Below, one piece after another: positions 1-6,282 of a stretch of DNA of 13,962 nucleotides (positions are counted from its first letter, which is position 1; each line of letters begins with the position of its first letter). The notes beneath the pieces are model-generated. The model worked only from the letters and a program-made list of their open reading frames with translations. It did not search any database and was not told the DNA's origin. Position numbers and translations under genes: made by a program. This DNA comes from an uncultured Clostridia bacterium (GTDB taxonomy: Bacteria > Bacillota > Clostridia > Oscillospirales > CAG-272), in contig CAJGDZ010000026.1 of assembly GCA_904502055.1 (NCBI GenBank), forward strand, positions 1 through 13,962. Direction: 5' to 3'.

Positions 1-605
1 ATGTGACCAAGAGGACGGTAATGCTTTCAGCGAACGAGGCGCAAACCCTCATAAACGCTTTTGACGGACACCCCTTGCAGACTACTGTTGTACTTGCTCT
101 TTTTTACGGCTTGCGCCGTTCGGAAGTCCTCGGCTTGAAATGGTCGGCGATAGACTTTGAAAGAAATACGCTGACGATAAATCACACTATAGTCAAGAAC
201 TTGACGATAGAAGCGAAGGACAGCACCAAGAGCGAAACAAGTGAGCGCACTTTCACAATGCCCCCCGAAATACGCGATTTCTTGCGAAAAAGGCAAGAGA
301 ACGCCAATTCCGAGTATATTAACACTTGGACAGACGGCAGAACATTTCGCCCCGATTATGTAACGCGAGGATTTCAGCGCGTCTTAAAGGCTCACGGACT
401 CCCACAAATGCGCTTTCACGATCTCCGTCACAGTACGGCAAGCATACTCTTTGACCGAGGGTGGCAACTTGAAGACGTGAAGAATTGGCTCGGACACTCC
501 GACATAGAAACAACATCAAATATTTATCTGCACTATGCCAAGACACGAAAGATCATTCTTGCGGATAGCCTCGGCGGAATGTACGAACTACCAAAAAGAG
601 CTTGA
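1..605 (+). CDS. Tyrosine recombinase/integrase, C-terminal catalytic part (5' truncated by window edge)
   Basis: Site-specific recombinase that would integrate and excise a mobile element. The frame is open to the left edge, so the first possible start in view (GTG at 3) is probably internal. About 200 residues are visible against roughly 350-400 for phage or ICE integrases; the N-terminal DNA-binding domains lie outside. Numbering from the GTG, the catalytic set is complete: Arg38 in GLRRSEVLGLKW, a likely beta-hairpin Lys76, His139 and Arg142 in HDLRHSTAS, His165 in LGHSD, and Tyr175 in the NIYLHY nucleophile motif. It converges on the 3' end of a tRNA-Pro gene 31 bases further on, the classic arrangement of an integrase beside its tRNA attachment site. 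Its stop codon lies inside a long hairpin. The family call is sure; the kind of element (prophage, ICE or island) cannot be told from here. Confidence 0.93.
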   Translation, partial: VTKRTVMLSANEAQTLINAFDGHPLQTTVVLALFYGLRRSEVLGLKWSAIDFERNTLTINHTIVKNLTIEAKDSTKSETSERTFTMPPEIRDFLRKRQENANSEYINTWTDGRTFRPDYVTRGFQRVLKAHGLPQMRFHDLRHSTASILFDRGWQLEDVKNWLGHSDIETTSNIYLHYAKTRKIILADSLGGMYELPKRA

Positions 606-636
606 GACGGAAACCCGTTTCAAGCTCTTTGGCTTT
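595..636. terminator. Bidirectional hairpin between integrase and tRNA-Pro
   Basis: A 16-bp inverted repeat (595-610 with 615-630, one G-T wobble, 4-base loop AAAC) covers the last integrase codons and the stop. On the minus strand it is followed by a short run of T, so it fits a terminator for the tRNA transcript. On the plus strand it is followed by CTTTGGCTTTT, a weaker U-tract that could end integrase transcription. If the element inserted at the tRNA 3' end, this hairpin came with the element and replaces the tRNA's original terminator (inference). Confidence 0.7.
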
Positions 637-660
637 TGGTCTAAGTGACACGACTTGAAC
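637..660. other. Probable attachment-site region (tRNA-Pro 3' end)
   Basis: Integrases encoded next to a tRNA gene usually recombine within the T arm and 3' end of that tRNA. Here that is about 637-660. The exact core cannot be defined, because the second copy would be at the far end of the element, left of the window. This is inference from geometry only. Confidence 0.45.
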
Positions 661-712
661 GTGCGGCCTCTACCACCCCAAGGTAGCGCTCTCCCAGCTG
701 AGCTACACCTAG
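637..712 (-). tRNA. tRNA-Pro(GGG)
   Basis: Read on the minus strand, 76 bases fold as a complete cloverleaf. The acceptor is CTAGGTG with CACTTAG (one G-T pair), followed by discriminator A and an encoded CCA. The D stem is GCTC/GAGC, the anticodon stem CTACC/GGTAG with loop TTGGGGT (anticodon GGG, proline codons CCC and CCU), and the T arm GCACG-TTCAAGT-CGTGT. The 3' end faces the integrase gene, which makes it the likely attachment site. The gene is intact at this junction, as expected when the element restores the tRNA 3' end. Confidence 0.95.
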
Positions 713-731
713 ATGTCTTGACGACCTTGAT

Positions 732-760
732 ATTATAGCACAATCTTTTTGGCTTGTCAA
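732..760 (-). promoter_or_regulatory. Consensus promoter of tRNA-Pro
   Basis: On the minus strand TTGACA (755-760) and TATAAT (732-737) are separated by exactly 17 bases, and TGC precedes the -10, giving an extended -10 as well. The -10 lies about 20 bases upstream of the tRNA 5' end. This is a textbook housekeeping-sigma promoter. Confidence 0.9.
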
Positions 761-852
761 GGGCATATTGCTAAATTTTTTTAGTTTTTTTTGAGGTGGA
801 CAAAAGCGGTGGGGCAAAGGTGTCGGTTCTTTTTAATGGATCACAATAAAAT

Positions 853-893
853 GAACGGATCGCTCCGGCCGGGTGGTTGGGAGCGATCCGTTC
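853..893 (-). terminator. Terminator after the GH78 gene
   Basis: A perfect 14-bp inverted repeat (853-866 with 880-893) with a 13-base loop starts 5 bases past the stop codon of the rhamnosidase-like gene. The tract that follows on the minus strand (ATTTTATTG) is only moderately U-rich. The position and perfect stem still favour a terminator or 3' stabilising hairpin. Confidence 0.7.
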
Positions 894-897
894 CATC

Positions 898-3108
898 TCA
901 AACGGATGAAAAAGCAAGGCTGTTTGTTCCCTCAGACAGCACAAGCTCCCGGTCGTTGTATTTGAATACGGCCGGAGTTCTTGGCGGAATGTGGACGTTA
1001 AAGACAATTCTGCCGTCCTTCTTCTCATATTTGACTGAAACAATGCCGTTTGGTGTTTGCATACTTCCTGACATATGCGTGAATTTGGAAACGGCCATTG
1101 GCTCGATCACAAGTGACGTATAGCCGACGGTATCGGGTGTCTGGCGAATGCCGAGCAGGTATTCGAAGAAGTAAGCTACGGGCGAGCCGAACATTTGATG
1201 GTTATGTGAGCGGCTGCGATTGCTGTCCCAATATTCGTGAAGGGTGGTGGCGCCGTTTTGCCGCCAGTGCTCAAAGCCCTGGTCGCCGTTTCCGGTCAGA
1301 AGGTCAATGGCCAGTTCTGCATCTCCGTGCTCAAAGAGCACGCGGGTGACAATATCTGTAGCAAAGATGCCGGTATCGTAGTGCCCAAGCTTTTTGTAGT
1401 AGGCAACCATATTGGCGTAGGTCTTTTGGTTGCCTAGGCCAAGGTCGACGGCAAAGGCATTGGCCCCCTGCACGTTCATAATGAAGTTGCCGTCAAAGGC
1501 GTTAAAATATGCTGCGCGGATGGCGTTCTTTCGTTGTTCTGCCTTTTCCTTATATTCGGAAATGTCCTCTTGCTTTCCCAGAATGCGCGCGATATCGCAC
1601 AGTCTTTGCAGAGACTTCACCATAAAATAGGTATTCACCATCGGAGCGGGAAGAAGAACCTGCTGATTGTGGGCGGTGATGTCCTTATCGGGGTAGAGGA
1701 TGACCGGGCCGCACCAATCGCCAAGACACCATTCGCCCTCCTTGTCGGCGGTGACAAGACCAAACTCGGAATGTGCTTCGAGGTAATCAATATAGCGGCG
1801 CATATGGGTATAGTATTTTTCAAGAATCTGCGGATCGCCGTAATGAAGATACAGCTGATAGGGAACCTCAACAATGGCACAGCCCCAGCCACCGGGACCG
1901 CCGCCACTTCGGATATACGGGGCGGCATACTGGATGTGACCGCTGAGGGTATCCTGTCCGTCGGCAATATCCTGCAACCATTTTTGGTACAAGGCGCGCG
2001 CATCCATAGTGGACAAAACGGCGTGACAGGTAAGCTGGCCGTCGCCCGTGTATCCACGCCGCTCGAGATGGGGACAGTCCGAGGGGTGTCCGGTATGCAG
2101 ATTGCAAAGCATGGTGTGCAGGAAGGTCTTATAAAGCCAATTGAGTGTCTTGTTATCACACGAGAAGGTCGAGGTAACGGGAACGTTTGCGTGAACGACC
2201 TTGACCTCGATGGGCTCGGCATTTCCCACTACCTCAAAATAGCGGAAGCCAAACCAGGTGAACTGCGGCTGAACCACGCACTCCTTGCCGTCGCTGATGA
2301 CGGAAAAGCGCTGTCTGTGGCAATGCGCGGCATCCAGTTCTCCGTTCGATGTCATTTCCTCTGAGAAATAGACGGATATCTGCTCGCCGCGCGCGGCGCT
2401 TATTCGCAGAGTGGGATAACCGACGGTATTTTCACCGCAATCGTACAGCGTGCCGCGCGCGCTGCTTCCGATTTTTCTCGGAGCAAGGCTGGCAATATGC
2501 GCGTCGGGGGGGCAGTCGGTCTTGTCATATTCGGTCTCAAGAGGAGGAACGCACTCAGCCGTTTCCCAGGTGCTGTCATCAAAGGCAGGATCCAAGCAGT
2601 TGGGAAAATCGAGATAATTATGTGTCTCAAACGCGGTGAGATCGTATTCGCTCACATAGCTTTGTCCGATCCGGCAGGACTCGTCCGAGCAAAAATCATA
2701 TGTACCGTTCTCCTCAAGAACGGATATGCGCCAGATGGCTTTTGGTATGCCAAAAACGCGGTGTCGGCAGGTGTACCATCCACCGCCAAAGTGCAGGGCA
2801 ATGACGTTGTCTCCTTTTTTGACGTAATTCCGAATATCATAGCTCGGTACGTAAACGCGGTGTCCGCTCAGCACCTCGTCCTTGGGATCGCACCCGGCCT
2901 CGTAGTCCGAGGACAAGGGCAAAAACGTGTCGGGATTGATGCAAACACCGTTGATGTAGCACTTGAAAAAACCGAGTCCCAGAACAGAAAGCGTTACCTC
3001 TTTGGGGTTCTGTATGGCAAAATGTCCGCGTACTACGAAAAAAGAGTCCTTATTGGCCGTGGGAGAGCCGATCCAGTCGGCGTGGCCAAAGAAAAAATCC
3101 TGCGTCAT
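898..3108 (-). CDS. GH78 family alpha-L-rhamnosidase-like glycoside hydrolase (cytoplasmic)
   Basis: Predicted to hydrolyse terminal alpha-L-rhamnosides, for example from pectic or flavonoid glycosides. The 736-residue protein shows the GH78 order: N-terminal beta-sandwich modules (about 1-310), an (alpha/alpha)6 barrel (about 315-655) and a C-terminal beta domain. The signature around 344-356 (SDCPHLERRGYTGD) carries the acidic residues Asp344, Glu349 and Asp356. The likely general base is Glu625 in ATTLHEYWD. The signature is one residue shorter than the common DCPxRxERxGW form, as in some GH78 subclades. There is no signal peptide, so it should act inside the cell on imported oligosaccharides. 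ATG at 3108 follows a GAGAGGTG ribosome site at about 5 bases. It has its own promoter, downstream of pgsA on the same strand. The family is confident; strict rhamnose specificity is not shown by sequence. Confidence 0.88.
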   Translation of the reverse strand: MTQDFFFGHADWIGSPTANKDSFFVVRGHFAIQNPKEVTLSVLGLGFFKCYINGVCINPDTFLPLSSDYEAGCDPKDEVLSGHRVYVPSYDIRNYVKKGDNVIALHFGGGWYTCRHRVFGIPKAIWRISVLEENGTYDFCSDESCRIGQSYVSEYDLTAFETHNYLDFPNCLDPAFDDSTWETAECVPPLETEYDKTDCPPDAHIASLAPRKIGSSARGTLYDCGENTVGYPTLRISAARGEQISVYFSEEMTSNGELDAAHCHRQRFSVISDGKECVVQPQFTWFGFRYFEVVGNAEPIEVKVVHANVPVTSTFSCDNKTLNWLYKTFLHTMLCNLHTGHPSDCPHLERRGYTGDGQLTCHAVLSTMDARALYQKWLQDIADGQDTLSGHIQYAAPYIRSGGGPGGWGCAIVEVPYQLYLHYGDPQILEKYYTHMRRYIDYLEAHSEFGLVTADKEGEWCLGDWCGPVILYPDKDITAHNQQVLLPAPMVNTYFMVKSLQRLCDIARILGKQEDISEYKEKAEQRKNAIRAAYFNAFDGNFIMNVQGANAFAVDLGLGNQKTYANMVAYYKKLGHYDTGIFATDIVTRVLFEHGDAELAIDLLTGNGDQGFEHWRQNGATTLHEYWDSNRSRSHNHQMFGSPVAYFFEYLLGIRQTPDTVGYTSLVIEPMAVSKFTHMSGSMQTPNGIVSVKYEKKDGRIVFNVHIPPRTPAVFKYNDRELVLSEGTNSLAFSSV

Positions 3109-3137
3109 AAAGCACCTCTCAAAAGAATCTTTTTCTC

Positions 3138-3166
3138 ATTATAATATGGATCTGGTAAAAAGTAAA
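3138..3166 (-). promoter_or_regulatory. Promoter of the GH78 gene
   Basis: On the minus strand a -35 TTTACT (3161-3166) and a -10 TATAAT (3138-3143) are separated by 17 bases, about 30 bases upstream of the ATG at 3108. No convincing terminator is seen between pgsA and this promoter, so readthrough from pgsA is also possible. Confidence 0.65.
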
Positions 3167-3216
3167 TTCGAAAAAAGGCACGAAAACTTAGAGAACGGAC
3201 ATATTGCTCGTTAAAA

Positions 3217-3828
3217 TCAGGTCTCCTCGATCGTCCCTCGTGACTCCTGCATTTCCGCTTGCTTAATGGTCATATGGAAAAAGCGCCCGTAGAGGATCAT
3301 GGAGCAGAGCATAGTAAGTGCACAGAGACTTAAAAGAATCTCCGCAAGCGTGGAGGAAATGCCGGGATGCAGAAAGAGAAGGATCATAGCGGCATAAAGC
3401 ACGACGGTGTTGACCTTTCCAAACCACCGGGCGCTGTTCATGGTGTTGGTCTTCTTAAGAACGATAAGGCCGTAAACAAATTGAAAGATCTCCTTCGCAA
3501 CAAGGAAAATTACCAAAACGATTGCCCGGGGGTAGCGGATCACCAGGCAGGAAAGCATGGCGATCTGCGTCAGCTTATCGGCCAGCGGATCCAGGAATTT
3601 TCCGAAATCCGAGGTCATATGAAAGTGCCTTGCGATCCAGCCGTCCACAACGTCGGTGAGTGCCGAAAGAGCAATCAGAATAACGGAGAGATAGTGAAAC
3701 CCCTTTACGTAAAGGATCACAATAGCAGGAATCAGCATAAGGCGAATGAGGCTCAGAAGGTTGGGGATTGTGAGAATGTCCTTTTTTTGAAGTCGACTTT
3801 TGATGTTGTCCTTCATGGCAGTATCCAT
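3217..3828 (-). CDS. pgsA: CDP-diacylglycerol--glycerol-3-phosphate 3-phosphatidyltransferase (PgsA-type)
   Basis: An integral membrane enzyme that makes phosphatidylglycerol phosphate from CDP-diacylglycerol and glycerol-3-phosphate, the first committed step to phosphatidylglycerol and cardiolipin. The CDP-alcohol phosphatidyltransferase signature is complete: Asp59, Asp62-Gly63, Ala66-Arg67, Gly76, Asp80 and Asp84. It is followed by several hydrophobic membrane segments. The length of 203 residues is close to the family norm. Two starts are possible. The ATG at 3828 has AAAGGA almost touching it. The ATG at 3816 (residue 5) forms an ATGA overlap with the upstream stop and lies 12 bases from the same ribosome site. 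Either way it is translationally coupled to the zinc-ribbon gene. A paralogous CDP-alcohol transferase with another acceptor is possible, but PgsA is the best fit. Confidence 0.87.
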   Translation of the reverse strand: MDTAMKDNIKSRLQKKDILTIPNLLSLIRLMLIPAIVILYVKGFHYLSVILIALSALTDVVDGWIARHFHMTSDFGKFLDPLADKLTQIAMLSCLVIRYPRAIVLVIFLVAKEIFQFVYGLIVLKKTNTMNSARWFGKVNTVVLYAAMILLFLHPGISSTLAEILLSLCALTMLCSMILYGRFFHMTIKQAEMQESRGTIEET

Positions 3829-4265
3829 TCCTTTTCACATTCAAGTTTTTTTGAAATTTTTTTCTTGCATTTGGGACAGGTGATGAGGATCTCGCCGCGC
3901 CCCTTGGGAACGCGAAGCACGGCACCGCAGGTGCAACGGAAGTACTTGTGTGTTTTGCGGTCGCGCCATTTGTTTTTCAAAAGCTTGAAAAAGCCGCGCG
4001 GTTTCTCGGTGATTTTATTGTAACGGGCAAGCTCTCTTTGGCGCGCGTAAATGTTTCTTGAAAACATACGGAAGGTAGAAAAGACGATCGCCGCCCATCC
4101 AAGCGTAAGCGGGAGCATTCTCCAAGGCGAGCGCCCCAAAAGCGCGGACAGCATCCACATAACGATCGATACCCAGAGAAGATTTTTGGTAAGGGCATCG
4201 CCGCCGTACCGCCCTCTCATCCATTCGGCAAGCTTCCATTTGATATTGTTCCATCTGTTTGGCAT
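3813..4265 (-). CDS. Small membrane protein with C-terminal zinc ribbon, unknown function
   Basis: 150 residues. Two hydrophobic stretches (about 29-45 and 51-66) look like a membrane hairpin. A basic linker follows, then a zinc-ribbon-like module with Cys111, Cys113, Cys130 and Cys133 (FRCTCGAVLRVPKGRG ... CPKC). The first knuckle is C-x-C rather than the usual C-x2-C, so metal binding may be altered or may also use Cys143. The LRVP-K-G-G segment between the knuckles resembles zinc-ribbon proteins I associate with Clostridia (recollection). It overlaps the start of pgsA and shares its promoter, which hints at a membrane or lipid-linked role (inference). No specific function can be assigned. 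Confidence 0.75.
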   Translation of the reverse strand: MPNRWNNIKWKLAEWMRGRYGGDALTKNLLWVSIVMWMLSALLGRSPWRMLPLTLGWAAIVFSTFRMFSRNIYARQRELARYNKITEKPRGFFKLLKNKWRDRKTHKYFRCTCGAVLRVPKGRGEILITCPKCKKKISKKLECEKEWILP

Positions 4266-4292
4266 AATGACACTCTTTCTATCTTTTTTTTA

Positions 4293-4301
4293 ATTATAGC
4301 A
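4293..4301 (-). promoter_or_regulatory. Extended -10 promoter for the zinc-ribbon/pgsA pair
   Basis: The minus strand reads TGCTATAAT, a perfect -10 with the TG extension, 27 bases upstream of the ATG at 4265. No good -35 is present at 16-18 bases (best is TTCTAA), which is typical of extended -10 promoters. Confidence 0.55.
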
Positions 4302-4415
4302 ATAATTTTTCGGTTTAGAATGTCGATACTGTGAACTTTTCATCGAAGGCTTTTAAATTTATTTTAAAAACTACGCGAAAATCGCCAAAAAGTTGAAATA
4401 TTTTTACCTTATCCC

Positions 4416-4444
4416 TTGACTTTTCAGGGGGTATATGATATTCT
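4416..4444 (+). promoter_or_regulatory. Promoter of the glycosidase operon
   Basis: TTGACT (4416-4421), a 17-base spacer, then TATTCT (4439-4444) preceded by TGA (extended -10). Transcription would start near 4451 and cover two paralogous genes and the GH43 gene. It is divergent from the zinc-ribbon/pgsA promoter. No clear operator was identified. Confidence 0.6.
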
Positions 4445-4450
4445 TTTGAC

Positions 4451-4489
4451 AAAGATAAAAGCGCTATTCAAAAGGGCGCTATCTTTTTT
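4451..4489 (+). promoter_or_regulatory. Stem-loop at the predicted 5' end of the glycosidase mRNA, terminator-like
   Basis: AAAGAT (4451-4456) pairs with ATCTTT (4481-4486), and AGCGC (4460-4464) with GCGCT (4476-4480), leaving a three-A bulge and an 11-base loop. A run of T follows to 4489. It begins almost exactly at the predicted transcription start, so it is either an mRNA 5' stabiliser or an attenuator. No gene on this strand lies just upstream that would need a terminator. Confidence 0.5.
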
Positions 4490-4532
4490 CAAATCAAGAT
4501 GAATACGATGAAATTGGGAAAGGATTTGGGGT

Positions 4533-6263
4533 ATGAAATTTTTCCACGTTTACAACGATGATTGCTTTGTCGGACTTGAGAAGAACGGACTTATTAACAA
4601 GGATACGGGCTTTAAGATCCAGCACTGCTTTGCTGTGCCGAGTCATCGTCTTTTCAACAATTATGCGGCAAAGGGAACAAAGCTGCATAGCTTGATCAAA
4701 TCGGAGAAAATTCCGTTTTACGTTGACCGAATTGCAGGCGGCATCACTTGGTATCCGTATGAATTTGACAAGGCACTTATTCACGAGTACCGAGATATGC
4801 TGGGCGACTGGTTCCTCGGATTCCAGCTTCACGAGAGCGGATCCAACCGCAGAAAGGCTGAGTGGCCCAGACTCCGTAAGTTCGGTGACGGCCCGTATGA
4901 CGTAAATGTGCTGGATAAGGAGCTTCTCAGTGACAGTGCGGTAACGCCCGAAGGAAAGTATCTGCATTCTCTCTCGCAGGATAGCATCTATTACTATGCG
5001 AACCGCAGGTACTCTGTAACACACGAGGAATTCCTCGAGGAATTCAGAGAACTTTTCGAGCGCCGTATGGCCGATACCGATAACAACATCATTCCTTGTG
5101 ATAGCTACTATCTTGCTACCAAGATGCAGAACGATCTCGGTATGCGTACTTTCATGCCAGAGGTTGGTTGTCAAATTCCGCTTATGCGTACTGCCGTGGC
5201 TTTGGCGCGCGGTATGGCCAAGGCAACGGGCAAGACCTGGGGCACTTACTATGAGTGCTGGCGCACCACGCCCGGCATCGGCTCCACCATGCCTTGCTTC
5301 AACCTTGACCCGATCAACGAGTGGTACCTTACGCAGGAGACCCACCGTGATGACTTTACCACCTACGGACATAAGGGTGGCTCGTCCCGTTTGCTTCAGA
5401 ACCGTATCTATTATTACTCGCTCATGGCGGGCGCACAGTACTTGGCCGAGGAGTGGGGTCTGAACTGTAGCTACAACGATATGAATACCTTTGAGCTTTC
5501 GGAGTACGGTATTATCAAGAAGAACTTTATTAATAACGCGCTGAACTTCCGCGGTATGGAGGCTAAGGTTCCGTTTGCACTCGTTATCCCCAAGCGCTAT
5601 GAGTGCTTTGAGATCAATCGCCAGATTCTCAATCTGCCGATCGGCGAGAACCGCGGCACGTACGTGGACAGCCCCTTGAACGAGGCCGACACCGCGTACT
5701 TTGGACACATTGAGGATCTTACCAAGCTCTTCTTCGCGTATAACGAGAGAGTGGCGGGGGACAATGAGGATCACGTGATGACCAACACGCGCTTTGGTGA
5801 TGTGGTCGATATTATCTATGAGGACGCTTCCGACGAGGCGCTTTCCCGTTATGAATATCTGATCGATGCTTCGCCCGACGGTGCTTTCGCCAAGGCCAAG
5901 GCGAATAAGGGCTTCAAGATCCTTGAGAGTGGCGACGTGGCAAAGCTGGAGGCTATGATGCCCGCGCTTATCCGCGAGACCATGCCTTGCTACGTGGATG
6001 CGCTTCATTGGCTGGTTTCGACCGACGAGAACGGCAAGCGTTATCTCTCGATCTTCAACAACGCCGGTAACGAGCGTGACATCAAGCAGGGTGACATCAT
6101 CCACCACGAGGCTGACCGTACCGTAACCGTGACCTTTAAGGAGGCCACCACGCCCGAAAAGCTGGTGGAGGGCGTCAATATGCCTGTGAATATCGAGCGT
6201 GTGGATGACAGGACCTTTAAGGTACATATTCCCGCAACGAGCTTTGTGATCTTGACCTTCTGA
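4533..6263 (+). CDS. Unknown protein, first of two tandem paralogs, possible carbohydrate-active enzyme
   Basis: A 576-residue soluble protein with no signal peptide or membrane segment. I do not recognise the family. The first 350 residues alternate short hydrophobic strands ending in acidic or aromatic residues, as in TIM-barrel glycosidases: FLGFQLHE (Glu101), MPEVGCQIP (Glu210), TWGTYYECW (Glu241), AEEWGLNCSYNDM (Glu306/307) and FELSEYG (Glu321/324). The last 90 residues look like a beta-sandwich cap (YLSIFNN ... DRTFKVHIPATSFVILTF). It is first in an operon with a close paralog and a GH43 enzyme. The AAAGGA ribosome site lies 8 bases from ATG 4533. Glycoside hydrolase function is an inference from fold-like features and neighbours, not from a recognised signature. 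Confidence 0.85.
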   Translation: MKFFHVYNDDCFVGLEKNGLINKDTGFKIQHCFAVPSHRLFNNYAAKGTKLHSLIKSEKIPFYVDRIAGGITWYPYEFDKALIHEYRDMLGDWFLGFQLHESGSNRRKAEWPRLRKFGDGPYDVNVLDKELLSDSAVTPEGKYLHSLSQDSIYYYANRRYSVTHEEFLEEFRELFERRMADTDNNIIPCDSYYLATKMQNDLGMRTFMPEVGCQIPLMRTAVALARGMAKATGKTWGTYYECWRTTPGIGSTMPCFNLDPINEWYLTQETHRDDFTTYGHKGGSSRLLQNRIYYYSLMAGAQYLAEEWGLNCSYNDMNTFELSEYGIIKKNFINNALNFRGMEAKVPFALVIPKRYECFEINRQILNLPIGENRGTYVDSPLNEADTAYFGHIEDLTKLFFAYNERVAGDNEDHVMTNTRFGDVVDIIYEDASDEALSRYEYLIDASPDGAFAKAKANKGFKILESGDVAKLEAMMPALIRETMPCYVDALHWLVSTDENGKRYLSIFNNAGNERDIKQGDIIHHEADRTVTVTFKEATTPEKLVEGVNMPVNIERVDDRTFKVHIPATSFVILTF

Positions 6264-6282
6264 GTCGGAGAACGCATACAAC

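Noticed and set aside
780..850. Homopolymer T/A-rich tract between the tRNA-Pro promoter and the GH78 terminator
   Set aside because: No open frame, repeat or stable fold could be supported. It is plain AT-rich spacer.
1534..2364. 276-codon plus-strand frame inside the GH78 gene
   Set aside because: Antisense shadow of a well-supported GH78 coding region, with no ribosome site or domain.
4446..4451. Second TTGACA just after the operon -10
   Set aside because: No -10 element lies 16-18 bases downstream; the sequence there falls in the leader stem-loop.
4500..4562. Short upstream frame (20 codons) overlapping the start of the first paralog
   Set aside because: No ribosome site precedes its ATG and the peptide has no attenuator-like codon run, so a leader peptide is not supported.
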